Assembly: GCA_012934845.2 (NCBI GenBank)
Contig: WNNJ02000395.1
Coordinates: forward strand, 62,001 to 126,000
Length of the DNA: 64,000 bases
DNA from: Pomphorhynchus laevis
Taxonomy: Eukaryota > Acanthocephala > Palaeacanthocephala > Echinorhynchida > Pomphorhynchidae
Direction: 5' to 3'
Shown one piece after another: positions 10,570 to 22,185 of this stretch. Position 1 is the stretch's first letter. Every line of letters begins with the position of its first letter. The notes below the pieces were generated by a model that made no database searches, was not told the DNA's origin, and saw only the letters and a program-made list of their open reading frames with translations. The position numbers and the translations under genes were made by a program.

Positions 10570-11796
10570 CTAACACTCTAGTTGTACATAAACTATCACT
10601 ACAAACAATATAAAAATCAGTTTCAAATTTACAGGTAAATTAGTGAATGTAGCTGATTTACATTCTTTTTCGTAGTCCATCATAAACAATGGCTTGAGGA
10701 TTGCTTTAAGTTCGGAAATGCTACAGTACTTTTGCCCTTTGCAAATTAGATAAGTAATATCCTTACGTCTAACTGTGAAATGTTTACTATGAGTTCCTTT
10801 GTACATATAAATCTTAATTCCGTGTTGATAGCTCTTTGAACGGTCGTTACCACCAGATATTGGCGTTAATGCATATAGCTCCATGGAAATAAATGCAACA
10901 TATCCAACCATTGTATTAGGTTTATCTCCGCATAACCAGTGCAGCCACCCGTGTATCGTCACATCATGGGCTACATACATAAGCATATTTGCATTTAGCG
11001 TTTTATCCAGCTTTTTTTCAAAATTTTTGAAAATTAAGTGAAATCCAGGCGAAAATCGAAGATGGCTTTTGTATGTTTTACTGATTAATTGTTGAAGAGA
11101 AGTCAATGCTGCTTGTCGAACAAATTGAAATATACTTTCGTTGACGTAGGGGCGTCGTATCTTGTGAATGGCTTCCGTCAAAAACAGATCATACGCCCTG
11201 TAAAGCGAACGAAATGAAAGTCGCGTTTGAAGTCGATTACTTAACTCCGATATGATATACTCGTGATTTCTATTAAAGTTCTTGGCAAACTGAGTATTAT
11301 CACTGTTGACGACATCTCTTAAGTAATTATCGTATGCTGGGCAAAACGTATTCCAATTAATTGCAATATCAAATTCTTGCATACTATAAGGAATAGGAAA
11401 GCACGAAAGATTAAGAGTATTATTATACATTGTAGAGGCAATTAATAATACGGTTTGTTTTGTTCGATCTGTTGATGTTGCAAAGAATCGAGATTCAAAT
11501 GGATCGTAACTTTCGTTTATCAATTTGTCAATGTCGACATACTGCTTTTTGAAGTACTTTCCAACTTGACTTGCTTGATGCATTCCTAAAGGAGTCAGTT
11601 GTCCCGCTTTCACTGGCCACATATTACTTGATTCAACCGGAATCCATTCAGGTGAGCGATCACCATGACGGCATATTATTTGAACAAATATTAGCCGATC
11701 TTTAGTTACAAAATCGCATCTGGACACAGTGACCAAAAGCACATTCACTAATGCAATAAAATGCCGCTGATGCAACACCCCAAAAATTTTGAACAT
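10570..11796 (-). CDS. histidine acid phosphatase (single exon)
   Basis: A 408-residue ORF of the branch-2 histidine phosphatase (lysosomal/prostatic acid phosphatase-like) family. The catalytic loop RHGDRSP is at about residues 43-49, which in this family carries the nucleophilic histidine. The C-terminal proton-donor motif appears as AHDVTIHG near residues 274-281, matching the HD dyad. An N-terminal hydrophobic stretch (IALVNVLLVTVSRC, about 13-26) fits a signal peptide and a hydrophobic C-terminus (LKLIFILFVVIVYV, about 391-404) suggests a membrane anchor, so a lysosomal, cell-surface or secreted location is likely. Length fits the family. It hydrolyses phosphate monoesters at acid pH; the natural substrate cannot be told. 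The gene is intron-free here, in contrast to the helicase gene at the right. Start chosen as the first ATG giving a signal-like N-terminus. Confidence 0.93.
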   Translation of the reverse strand: MFKIFGVLHQRHFIALVNVLLVTVSRCDFVTKDRLIFVQIICRHGDRSPEWIPVESSNMWPVKAGQLTPLGMHQASQVGKYFKKQYVDIDKLINESYDPFESRFFATSTDRTKQTVLLIASTMYNNTLNLSCFPIPYSMQEFDIAINWNTFCPAYDNYLRDVVNSDNTQFAKNFNRNHEYIISELSNRLQTRLSFRSLYRAYDLFLTEAIHKIRRPYVNESIFQFVRQAALTSLQQLISKTYKSHLRFSPGFHLIFKNFEKKLDKTLNANMLMYVAHDVTIHGWLHWLCGDKPNTMVGYVAFISMELYALTPISGGNDRSKSYQHGIKIYMYKGTHSKHFTVRRKDITYLICKGQKYCSISELKAILKPLFMMDYEKECKSATFTNLPVNLKLIFILFVVIVYVQLEC

Positions 11797-12149
11797 TATT
11801 TAACAGAGTAATTGTTCAATTTCCCATGACCCTACGAAAAAGTTTAAATTATACTAAGCAAAAATAGTAGAAGGCACCATATAATTATTTGATTTTTTAT
11901 TTTGTAATATTTTGTAATTATTATGATAGTCGCAGTTGCTGCAGTGGTGTTACATTGCAGCCAGTAGTAAAATAATATAGTGTACGCATACACTACTAAC
12001 GGCGTGGTTAGGAATAAGTCGACGATGCGACAGAATCTTAAATTTGATAAATTTATTTAATGATTTTTATTTTTTGGATTTTGGAGCAGAATCAATAAAC
12101 ACTAATTTATTTATATATTTTGATAGCTGATACATCATTAAAAAATAAG
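11797..12149. promoter_or_regulatory. upstream region of acid phosphatase
   Basis: AT-rich 5' flank of the minus-strand phosphatase. Contains a palindrome TAGTGTA/TACACTA around CGCA at about 11978-11995. No specific promoter element can be assigned. Confidence 0.35.
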
Positions 12150-12476
12150 ATTAAATAAATTTAAATTATTAAATAACGCTAAAGAATAAAAATAATAAAA
12201 TGATAAAAAAATTTTATAAAGTTATAATTTCAAATTTAAATTTAAAATAAAAGTCTATTTTTATGAATTGACTAATAACACAATATGACGTATCAGAATA
12301 AGATTGGAGATCATCAGGAGGAACTGTAATGTTATCAGTATTCTGCCTCTATTCCTCGATCTAACATATTAGCGGGGCCAAATACATACTAATGACGTAT
12401 TTCCTCTGATGAAATTTGATTATCTGGAGTACTTTATTCTAATACAAAGAATATTGTTTATTATCCAGATTAACAA
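12150..12476 (-). repeat. F1 repeat copy, minus strand
   Basis: Reverse-orientation F1: AAAATAAAAGTCTATTTTTATGAATTGAC..., then ATCATCAGGAGGAACTG (complement of TTCCTC-CTGATGA), TTCCTCGATC (complement of GATC-GAGGAA), then CCAAATACATACTAATGACGTATTT, ending in TTATTATCC at about 12475. The GAAA strand has decayed to CAGAATA in this copy. Confidence 0.8.
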
Positions 12477-12533
12477 GTTTGGGGATTGGGGGAAGTAATT
12501 CTCCATTATCAGAAGGAACAAAAACATCACTTA

Positions 12534-12678
12534 CCTTTGGGCTGTGATGAATAAGACCGACATTCACCTTATTTAGTTGAGATTTTGAAGGTTTTTCGTT
12601 GTAAATTGAAGAAAAATTGCTTTCCATAGATGTACTCGCCTGTCTATCAGTAATAGGAAAATGTGGGGACCAAATCAT
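12534..12678 (-). other. possible exon or gene fragment
   Basis: A minus-strand open frame of about 50 codons (MIWSPHFPITDRQASTSMES...) ends at CCCAAAG followed by a textbook donor GTAAGTGATG near 12526-12537. Possible acceptors (GATAG, GACAG) lie near 12634. The product is not recognised. It may be an exon of an otherwise unseen gene, or a remnant cut by the adjacent F1 insertion. Confidence 0.25.
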
Positions 12679-12773
12679 AAACTGCGTAACTTAGATTTGG
12701 TAAAGAGAGCAATAAATCTAGTAGATAAATGTTATCAAAAAGCAATGACCAGCATGACTTCGCACGTAGATGA

Positions 12774-12823
12774 AGAGGAGGACTAGCAGACAGGAAGAAA
12801 CAAGTCATGTGTATGACTTGTTT
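12774..12823. repeat. 50-bp hairpin-bearing motif, copy 1
   Basis: AGAGGAGGACTAGCAGAC, then a few differing bases, then a perfect 11-bp-arm hairpin AAACAAGTCAT/ATGACTTGTTT around GTGT (12798-12823). A second copy lies at 13561-13609. Confidence 0.9.
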
Positions 12824-12825
12824 AG

Positions 12826-13044
12826 TATCTTATTCGAATACAAAGTACATTATTTATTATCCATCAAAGTTTTTGGCTTAATAGTTTAACATCAAGAGAA
12901 ACTGCTACGCTATGAGGTTTAGCCCTTATTTCTTGATTCAACATATCAGCGGAGCCAAATACATGCTAATGACGTATTTCCTCTACTGAAATTTGATTAT
13001 CTATAAACTTACTCTCTAAAACAAAGTATATTATTCATTATTTT
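12826..13044 (-). repeat. F1 repeat copy, minus strand, decayed
   Basis: Begins with the PLE-end segment (TATCTTATTCGAATACAAAG ... TTATCCAT), then a diverged core with TTTCTTGATTC, GGTTTAGCCC and ATCAAGAGAAACTG, then CCAAATACATGCTAATGACG. Core residues are degraded relative to other copies. Confidence 0.7.
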
Positions 13045-13560
13045 ATATATTTTCCACACACATTTTTAACTGACAATTTGTTGATATGAACACATTGTCG
13101 TATTTTGCAAAAACAAAGTTTCCATTTTTAGGATGAACTATCATTAAAATATACCTATATTTTGATATATTTTGAAATATATCTTAGGTTGCGTTAAGCT
13201 TTCTCTATTAACGTATTCATATAATCGTATTCATTAAATTAATATATCTGTGAAATGTAAGGATATTTCAGTAATCAGCAAGCCAAATATAAAAATAAAT
13301 TAGTGATTTATTGATCCAGCTCCAAAATTCAAATTAAAATATGGATCAGTTATTTTTTAAATTGATATTAATCTGTGAATATCAAGAGTTTAAATTTATT
13401 TGTAATAATATTCACTCGATTTACATATATTACTATTTTCTCTTTGATTGTATTTTTATAGTAACCTAATAGTCAGCTATTTGGTTACGATAACAGTATT
13501 AGATATCGTTTCGTCATCACAATGACTCATCAGTGCCAGATCCATCCCACTGCTGGATGC
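13045..13560. other. AT-rich spacer, nothing identified
   Basis: No ORF, repeat family or RNA signature recognised between the decayed F1 copy and the second hairpin motif. Confidence 0.5.
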
Positions 13561-13609
13561 AGAGGAGGACTAGCAGACTCAAGAAACAAGTCATGTGTAT
13601 GACTTGTTT
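13561..13609. repeat. 50-bp hairpin-bearing motif, copy 2
   Basis: Same AGAGGAGGACTAGCAGAC start and the same perfect hairpin (13584-13609) as at 12774-12823. The two copies are in direct orientation and bracket about 740 bp that includes an F1 copy. Confidence 0.9.
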
Positions 13610-15837
13610 CTGACCCGTCTTTCTCTCGAGTCTGACTTTAATGATTGTTAGTATAATTCACGCGGAATATTATCGTTTGAGAAATTCTTAATTAAAAGAA
13701 GCTAGCCGATATAAAAAAAAGTGAAACGTAAGAATGCTAAACTGATCTATGCTTTAATGTAACGTCCCTGCAAAATAGTATAAGAATATCGTCACGAAGC
13801 AGTTGCAACACGACCTAAACACCGACATCATCCTACACCTACTATAGTACTTAGTGGATCATCAGAGCGCATACACTAAACACTAACGTTTCAATAGAAT
13901 GTAATATTCGGATCGTCTATATAGAATCCAGCTAGTCGTTGAAAAATTGCACCACCCTTCTACGAACATTCATATATAATTTATATAAAAATTATATCTT
14001 AAAGCCTGTTTTTAAGTTTGCCAAATCAAAATCTTCAATCTGATAATTTGAATTACCGCGCAAAATAGTTTAATCATGTATATAGCGGGTAGATGGTAAT
14101 GCAGGCAAGTTTATATTACTTTAATAGATAGTAATATAATATAATATATAATATATAATATGCCATAATATAAGTTCATATATAAAATATTTTGTTCAAA
14201 GTCTGATGAAGTAAGAAAATAATCTCTATAAATAATTAGAAAATAATTCGTAGCATAACTTTGTGTTTACATACAGTAAACCCCGATTGAAGAGATGCTA
14301 TCAATATCATGAATGCTTACGATTGGATTGCTTTATAGAATAATCCTTAAAATCGGTTGATTTTTACCATTGTATTAGGTGTTTTCAACTTAGTCGTTAT
14401 CATTCTAGACGACACTGGTTTTGTTCAAAACGATCTATCTCAGATGCGATTTGTATAATTTATAATCGAGTTTAGTCTTCTTTCAAATCAGAAAAAAAGC
14501 AACAAGCCCCTTTACGCTTAATTCATTTATTTGAAAAGAGCTTGTAACTGAATTGACTGTCTCTGCCTTTAAGAAAAATGGCTAACAAAATTACTTATTA
14601 AGGATAAACCGAAACATATACTTTAGACCAAATATGCTTAAGGTATTTGACTGATTAAATTTTTAAATCCATTTTTAATAAAAAAAACGTGGAGTTTTGT
14701 ATCATAGTTTTCAATAGAGTTTCACATGCTTATCTTTGAATTCTCTTATTTTCTCTTAAGTTTTACATTTACCGAGAAATTGTTAAGAGAATAATCCATA
14801 TATAACAACAAAATTTAATAACGTCGTTATTATTCTATTTGATCTACACCTAGAAATTTAGGGATCTATAAATAAACGTCAACCTTACAACTTCAGAATT
14901 ATATCTCGAAAATTGTAAGTTCGACATCAAAAACTTTTACCTTAACTGTTTATCATTTAGAGAAATTTTCGGGTATTCTAAAGATAAGGCATTCTCTCTG
15001 TTACATTATGGTATTTCAGTATTTTGACAAGATTTTAAACCGTCTAATCTCAATCAGGTTAATAATGTGATTGATTAATAATGTGACACGTTATTTCCAA
15101 CGAATTATAGAGGTATCATAAAAATTTCCAAACACTACAGTAAACTGCATCTAGACTAAGGTATATCTGCGCGATAATTCATCTACTGCAAGCACGATTT
15201 TCTTCAACATGAAAATAAAACTCAAAGCACATATGTCTAATCCAAACCCGAGAATATACTTTTATATAGGTTTCACTTAAATTCAAAGAGGATAATAACT
15301 ATCTAATAGTAAAAGACCTCTGCGTCTGGCTTACTTCAAATGTTGTGCGTGAAAAAGTTTAATACCGAAAAAATTTCAGTGGAAATGTGAAAGTTCATTA
15401 TCGGTCAAAATCGATAGGTATTTTACGATAAACATCGTATCTTATTTTTAATAGCATTTAAATACCAACATTTGTACATATTATTGACAAATGCTGAACA
15501 AAGAACAACATTTTCCAAAGGCTGGGAATTGTTGATAGCAGAGCATGACCGTAAAAATCTGCTTCCTTTAAATCACAATAAACTCCATATTAGTTTCCTT
15601 GTATTAATATAAGTTTTTTGTTTCAAATTATATTTTTTGCGTTTTCGCTCTTATTTTATTATGTTTCTGCTGTTTTTGTAAGTCAATGATTTATATCTTC
15701 TACTCAGTAGAATAATAATTCTATTAAATATTATTTTTTTATAATTAATTTAACTATTTATTATTAAAAAATTTAATTATTAAATATAACATTAATTATT
15801 ATCTAAAAAATATTATTTTACATAATTTACAGAATAA
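13610..15837. other. long AT-rich spacer, nothing identified
   Basis: No ORF of interest, no recognised repeat. Short ATATAATA-type tracts near 14130-14165. Confidence 0.5.
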
Positions 15838-15844
15838 TAGTCGA

Positions 15845-16258
15845 AACCTTCGATTTTAAAACCTACCTATTTTTTCGATTAATTACCATCATCAAACTAG
15901 TCATTTATAGTTTCCTAATTAGTATTATTATTGTTTCCTAATTTTATGTTGATATATCCGTGCAGGCGAGTCGAGTGATCGTCATCCAACATTAAAAGGG
16001 CCGAAACGTGAATCGTAGATATTGGATCACTAGCTAATGAGTTCCACCAATACTGGAATGTAGCGTAATGCTGTTGGTTTATAAGATTAAAGTAACGAGC
16101 ATTGTAATCAACAAATTCAATTGTAACAATAACTGCACAGGTATATCAACTTAAAATTAGGAAGCAAACTATTGATGATTAGTTTGATAACAGTAATTAA
16201 TTGCAAAGATAGGTTGGTTTTCAAAATGAAAGTAGAACCTTCCACTACCAACACTGAT
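15845..16258. mobile_element. F2 element: long inverted-repeat unit with hammerhead-like core
   Basis: The left arm (about 15845-15966: AAACCTACCTAT, ATCATCAAACTAGTCATTTA, TTTCCTAATTTTATGTTGAT, CGTGCAG) is matched by the right arm (about 16133-16258) as its reverse complement, giving arms of roughly 115-120 bp at about 75-80 percent identity. A 22-bp internal duplication of TTTCCTAATT-type sequence lies in the left arm. Between the arms lies a core: GAGTC (ending 15972), AGTGATC (15974-15980), GGGCCGAAACG (about 15998-16008), GATCACT (16025-16031), CTAATGA (16034-16040), and hairpin TTCCA/TGGAA (16042-16058). No coding capacity; a non-autonomous fold-back element is the natural reading. Confidence 0.7.
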
Positions 16259-16470
16259 TTAAACTAATAGCTGTTAGCTTAAATATGTGATTGAGGCAAC
16301 GTGCAAAATGTTTAGTCACCAAATTTCAAATTAGATAACTTTTAATAATAACTCCATATGTATATTGAATGGCTATATGAACATTAAATTAGAATATTAA
16401 TATTTAATCAAAAAATTAATTTAATTAGTATCTTAATTTTAATTTATTAAAATATAAATATTAATAATTA

Positions 16471-16805
16471 AATTCCTAATTTTTTGTTGATATATCTTTG
16501 CACAGGCGAGTCGAGTGATCGTTAGCCAGCATTAAAAGGACCGAAACGTGAGACTTAGGTATTGGATCACTAGTTGATGAGTTTCACCAATACTGAAATG
16601 TAGTGTACTATTGTTAGCGTAAAGATAGGATTAAAAGTAACGTGTAGAATACAATAGTCATCAAAATTTCAATGGTAATAATGACTGCGCAGGTATCTCA
16701 ACTTAAAATTAGGAAACAAACTATAGGTGACTAGTTTGATGATAATAATCATTTGGAAAAATAGGTAGGTTTTCAAATTGAAGGTATACCATTTCCACTA
16801 TCAAC
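16471..16805. mobile_element. F2 element, second copy with truncated left arm
   Basis: Starts TTCCTAATTTTTTGTTGAT and keeps the core: GAGTC (ending 16512), AGTGATC (16514-16520), GGACCGAAACG, GATCACT (16565-16571), TTGATGA (16574-16580), hairpin TTTCA/TGAAA (16582-16598). The right arm (about 16680-16805) is complete. The hairpin differs from copy 1 by a paired change (C-G to T-A), so base pairing is kept. Confidence 0.7.
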
Positions 16806-19040
16806 GCTGATTTAATTTGAAATCAGAAATGATTTCAATTAAATTAGCAAAATGTAAGAAGAAAGTATTTCATCAAATCAAATTGACAATAATCTAAACT
16901 TTACAATTTTGATGATATTACGGTCTGCTATTAGAAACTATTTATCCAGTAATTAGTAACTAATGTTTTATTAAAGATTTGCTTACAAATTAGCTTGTCG
17001 AATTGAACTATGCACCAGTCATTTCTTTGGCTCATTCCTTAACGCTACTTTTGCAAAAGCCTTATCGGGTTAATTATTATAAATAATGCAATACAGCGTG
17101 TTTTTTGAAAGCACATCACATGATAGTCTGATGATTGATAGTGTGCTACCTATGAATGATTTGTGATTTACACATTCCAATTGTAAATAACATAAAAGGA
17201 TAGCATACTTTCAAAGACATTAATAGTTACCTTTAATTTCAATTATACTTTTTGCCATTTATTTAAAAAGCAGCTGCATACCGTTAAAAATTATCACATT
17301 TCAAAATCAACACTGATTCATTATGGTAAGTACAATCTACAACTAGGGGGTTGTTGTTAAATTTTGTTTTCTCTCATCATGTGTTCCTATTCACATGATC
17401 TTTAGTGATTTTAACGAGCAAGCATATACTTTAGCTGGTACTTTGTTTTAACTACATAATTATGATTGCGGACAAAATAATGAATATGGTCTCCTAATTT
17501 TGAATAAAATAAACTAAAAATGCCGAACACAACGATATTAGATTTATCAGTGCTATTATGCAAGTAAAATAGCTTGAAAATTATCTTAAGGAAAATTGTA
17601 ATATTCATACATAGATGTACACATAAATATATGAATTTAAATGTTTCTCAAAAGTTCTGATGCGGAAGGGTTACACAGCACAAGATACAGACATCACTAT
17701 TCTATTCTAATTATAGTCACGATGAAATTAGTTTGTGCTTTATGAAACTTACGGATTTTCTTTCACAAATTAAATATATATATTCAAAAACTAGTTCACC
17801 AATAAAAATATCGAATTGATGGTATAATCAATGTCAATCTCATATTCGATGCTTTAAAAAAGTTGTTTGTATATTAAACACAGTAAAATGTGGCTGAAAG
17901 TAAATGGAAATAAAAATGTATGTAATTTTATGTTTTATTCCAAAATATACTTGTTTTATCTGCAATGAACACCGGTTGCGGTACAAAAATTCTATGCGAA
18001 TTAAATCGCTAACTTTTGAAGGAAGTTCAAAACAAACGTTTGGAGAAAGTTATCGTTGTCTAAATCAGTCGCTTTTCAATGTGATTAAACATTTTGAAAC
18101 CATGTTTCTAAGCTTTAATCGTCTGCTTGCTTTTAAACTCAAAGTATTTTTAAATACTAAAATCACACTTTGAATTTGTAGTTTTTTTAATAGTAAAATA
18201 TTTGTATTTGCTTCTCACAAATTAAAGCTTTACTAATCTGATCAAAAACACGCGTTTCATTTTATTATAAACTATTTAATTAAATTATTTGTTTCAAATT
18301 GTTTCCATTAAATTGTTTGCTTTAAAACATTTCATAATTATCATTAAAACATTATTAGAAATATGAAACCTTTAAAATTGTTTTACCACAATTTGTAATG
18401 TGATTTCAAATGTTTTATGTCTATAATATGATAATACAACATTAAGATATCAAGGAAAACACGAATGCAACATAGAAACATGCAATAATCACGTGCAACA
18501 GCATATCAAGTTCAGCAAGGAGCTTTTATACATAAAGGTCTTTTGTGACGCCATATGTCTTATCACCATACTGTAATTCTTTGTTTATTGCTCGTTGTTA
18601 AAAGATTTACTCATTAACTGAGATAACGTCTTAGCGAGCCTGTTTGTCGATTATTGATTTGTTCTTTAAGTAAGGCGTTTATTAGCTGATGATATCCCGT
18701 TAAATAAAATATTCGGAATGATTTGAAGTAAATAATTAACTAATTAATTGGTTTATTTATCACAAACCCTTTGGTTGATTTTACATGAGCACTCCTCTAT
18801 GCTATCACAGGATTCTTCTTCTTTATCATGATGCTCTCTGCTCCAAATTTTTACTAACAAAGGTTCAGTTAAATGCGTTTGTACAAGAAAAAATGTTCGA
18901 ACACGTCTTATGGTAAGATTTAATACTATTAATACTATAAATATAATTGTCTTTTTTTATTAAGGATTGCGGTGGTTCAATCGATTTGAAAATCAACACA
19001 GACTTGCCTGCAAATTCAAGCAAATTCCAGGAATTCTCTA
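16806..19040. other. AT-rich spacer, nothing identified
   Basis: Several 60-90 codon open frames occur but have no recognisable domain or codon structure. A near-palindrome TTTGAAATCA/TGATTTCAA lies at about 16817-16840. Confidence 0.5.
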
Positions 19041-19115
19041 CAAATTTGTCACCTTCTTAATGAAGAAGGTGGTGTTTCTGCCGAATTTGTCACCTTCTTA
19101 ATTAAGAAAATGATG
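19041..19115. repeat. short tandem duplication, 41-bp period
   Basis: AATTTGTCACCTTCTTAAT recurs at about 19043 and 19084. The first unit can fold (CACCTTCTT/AAGAAGGTG). Confidence 0.8.
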
Positions 19116-19159
19116 CTTTTGCCGAGCTCCACCAGTGAAGCAGTTATCTGATCTCGTCT

Positions 19160-22130
19160 CTGTTACACCTATTATTCCACTTTCAAGGAACAAATATTTT
19201 GACGAATTTTTTTGCGAACCTTCGTCTCCAGAAACAAAAATAGAGTTAGACTTAACTCTACTTGACTAGCCGATATCAATTACCGTGTTTCACTCATGAC
19301 ATCCGACCTCGCCAAAGGACGGAAATTACTGCACTGTTGAGAATGTTCATTATCTTGAATCGATTCGAGATATTCGGTTTAACATCAAAGGAGAATGTCC
19401 TCCTCCTTTCGAAATCAACTTTAAACCCTTCTTGGGTATAACCTGAAGATCCAGCACATAGACTCCAACAATTTGACTTACCGCCATTTAAACAATTGTC
19501 ATGCATGGGGCACTAGAACTCCTAATGTCACAATGAGAAGTGTTCCGGTCAATGTGCATCAAAGGAAGACGAACATCTCTGTCATGCAGTGTTGTAGCAT
19601 GTTGCCTTAATTGTGGTCTACAGCATCATGCATAGTAAAAATGCACGGAGTTTAAAACTTACCAGAAGCGGCACCAGATACCTTCTGGCCACCAATACCA
19701 GAACCCCGCAACCTAGATTCCTTCCGTAGACAAAATCTACAAAATAATCGAAATAAAAATGGATGCGAGAATTGCAGCCATAGAGTTATCTAATGAATGC
19801 GTTTCTATGCCAGTCATATCTTCATAAATACCCCCAAGTCAACCAATCCAAAAAGAGGCTCCTCAACAAGCGCAATAGCCCCCTTAAAAGTCCACAAGTA
19901 AGGGAGGTTTGGAGTATTAAACAGAAAGATGATGATAACTCTCCCTTCGTCCAAGTAGCTGTCAGTGGGTCTGCTGTTAGGGCTAGAAGCGGGAAGGGCA
20001 ATATTTCCCCTCTTGGCCTAACTAGATGGTTCGTTTGCCTTTCTATTTCTACCTTTGCATGGGAAGTAATTCCAAACCGTTTTAACTGAATCTCCTTTAG
20101 TGAAATTACCTAGGTGCTTCTACCCTTAGCGTTTTATTGTGGACGAGATGCGGATGCTATAGCCTTCAAGAAACTAGATCTATCCGGTCTCCCCAGGACA
20201 TTACTCTGTTTATTCCAACGCACATATCCTCCTACTTTACTCCGTACATAACCCCACCTCGCTATTCTTCTCGAGCTATTTTAACCTTTGTTAAATGCCA
20301 CTTATAATGATAATTCCTGTCTTGTTTAGCGATAACACTATGGAATAACTGTAAATACATCAGTATAGTCAATATCTATATTCGGCGAGGGAGATCTACA
20401 AAAGCCGTGACCTTCTGGAACGTATATTGGGTAGCGCAGGTCTAGGAATGTGTATCTTAATAATAAAATACATAAACCACCAGTCCCCACGTTTCATTGC
20501 ACAAACACAAATTCACTCATCGACATCCTGTTGCTACACGAGAGGTGGCTGCTAAAGCTTACCTGTATTGAGCAGTCACGCCAATAACTGTCCACCTCGC
20601 ATGACTTACTTCGATAATACTGAATCGCTAGGCATATGTTGCAGCTGAGTAGAAATAGGACAAGCATTTCTCGTCTTAATCCATCTCAGTCTTCTTGCCG
20701 AAGGATATTGAAAAAGGATAAATTTGTCTGCTAGAAGGAGAGGGCGTCTGGTTGGCTTAGCAGAATAAGCCTTGACAAAGATTTGGAGGAGTTACTAACC
20801 ATACATAGTTAGTGAGCAACTCAATCTCACCAACCAATCCCGCTTTGAGCAGACATCAGGAGCAGGGATTTATTGGTTACCGATATCCTGAATGCCTGGG
20901 GTGCACTTCGGAAACCTCCAGTTTCCATCCCTACTCTCTTCTCGTGTCTGTCACTTTTGACATACAGTCAGAGGAAAAAGATCGCTATTGCGCTGCTGTT
21001 AGCCTCCCCCTCCGATTTTGCCAGTATTAACATTAGCCGGAGAATATTTTTATCAAAGGTAAAAGTCGTTTATGTCTCAAAGATCTGCGACTTATATTGA
21101 TACAAAACTCTCTCATCTTCATCTTCGAAAAAGTGCTTGCGCGTAGAATCTGCGACCAACTAAGTAGGCGTAACTTAATCCCACCAAGTTTCTATGAGCT
21201 TGTCAAAGGTCGCTCGGTCTATTCGGCAGTTGGTTAGGTGCACATGTAAGATATTGTGAGATACTGCTGTACACAATCGATTATTTTATGAATATGACCT
21301 TGGTGCTCGTCAGTTCTACCCTATTACAAGTGTGCCTCAAGTTCTCCTATATTATATCTTACTGCTTCTATCATATTCTTTTAGATATTTAAAAGTGATC
21401 AACATCTTGTGATTTATGCTGATAATACCACATCCATGTTTTAGCGAAGCAGACGCATAGATGTAGTCTCCAACATCAGCCGCTTCTTTTCAAGATTAAA
21501 AGACTAATGAAAGACTATTAAAAGACTAATAAAAGACTATTAAAAAACTATCCACGCCTAATTTTATTCTCAACTCCTCTAAATCGCAGGTGGTTGTTTT
21601 TAATGGTGCTCCTGCGACAAAAAAACTATAGAGACTAGTAATAGCCCTCTCTTCCATATTGAACAATCAACCATTCCCCTACTTTACACATCGAGTAAAA
21701 TACATGGTTTGTACCATTACAGTTTAATGGTCGACCGGACCAGACTTGATTAAATTCGAAGGTGTACTGACAAAAGCTAGATGGGACCTGAGTCTGGCCC
21801 AACATCTGTCATTAAGTGAGAAAGCTCAGGTGCGCTCTGGGGGTACCTGGACAATCTCGGGAATAGTGTTTTTTTTTCTAGAGAAAGTTCTCTAAAGCAA
21901 AGACCAAGGTTTTTAATCTCATCATCTCGCGTTACCAACCTTTGTACGCATCGACTGGACCCTCAGGTTTGCGATAGACCCTGAGTGGTTCAGACGGAAG
22001 GCGGCGCATTCGCCGTTGGAGGGATCTGATCCCCTTGCATAATATGTATCAACAAATTTTTTATGTACAAAATATGTATTAACAAATTTTTTGAATGTTA
22101 TTGAGAAAATCTTTATTATTGTTGTTTTAA
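19160..22130 (+). mobile_element. LINE, family LF, near full-length but decayed
   Basis: Plus strand and distinctly less AT-rich than its flanks. 19160-20090 has cysteine/histidine-containing frames and a basic segment (QSKKRLLNKRNSPLKSP) that fit an ORF1-like nucleic-acid-binding protein. 20150-20800 is collinear in DNA with the endonuclease half of the copy at 54.4-57.0 kb (for example GGAACGTATATTGGGTAGCG near 20417 against GGATTGTATATTGGGTAGCG on the other copy). 20800-21480 contains RT pieces, including a YADNTT-like version of the catalytic motif near 21415. 21740-21870 carries the late segment (KARWDLSLAQHLSLSEKAQ). 21945-22045 is the GC-rich 3' domain, followed by a tail with GAGAAAATCTTTATTATT. 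Many frame interruptions; inactive. Confidence 0.8.
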
Positions 22131-22185
22131 CATTTAACATGCAACGGAGCGGTCGTTTATAGATATATGCATATTCAATTGTCAT

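Noticed and set aside
17904-18173. 89-codon plus-strand ORF
   Set aside because: No recognisable domain, no splice context, AT-driven composition.
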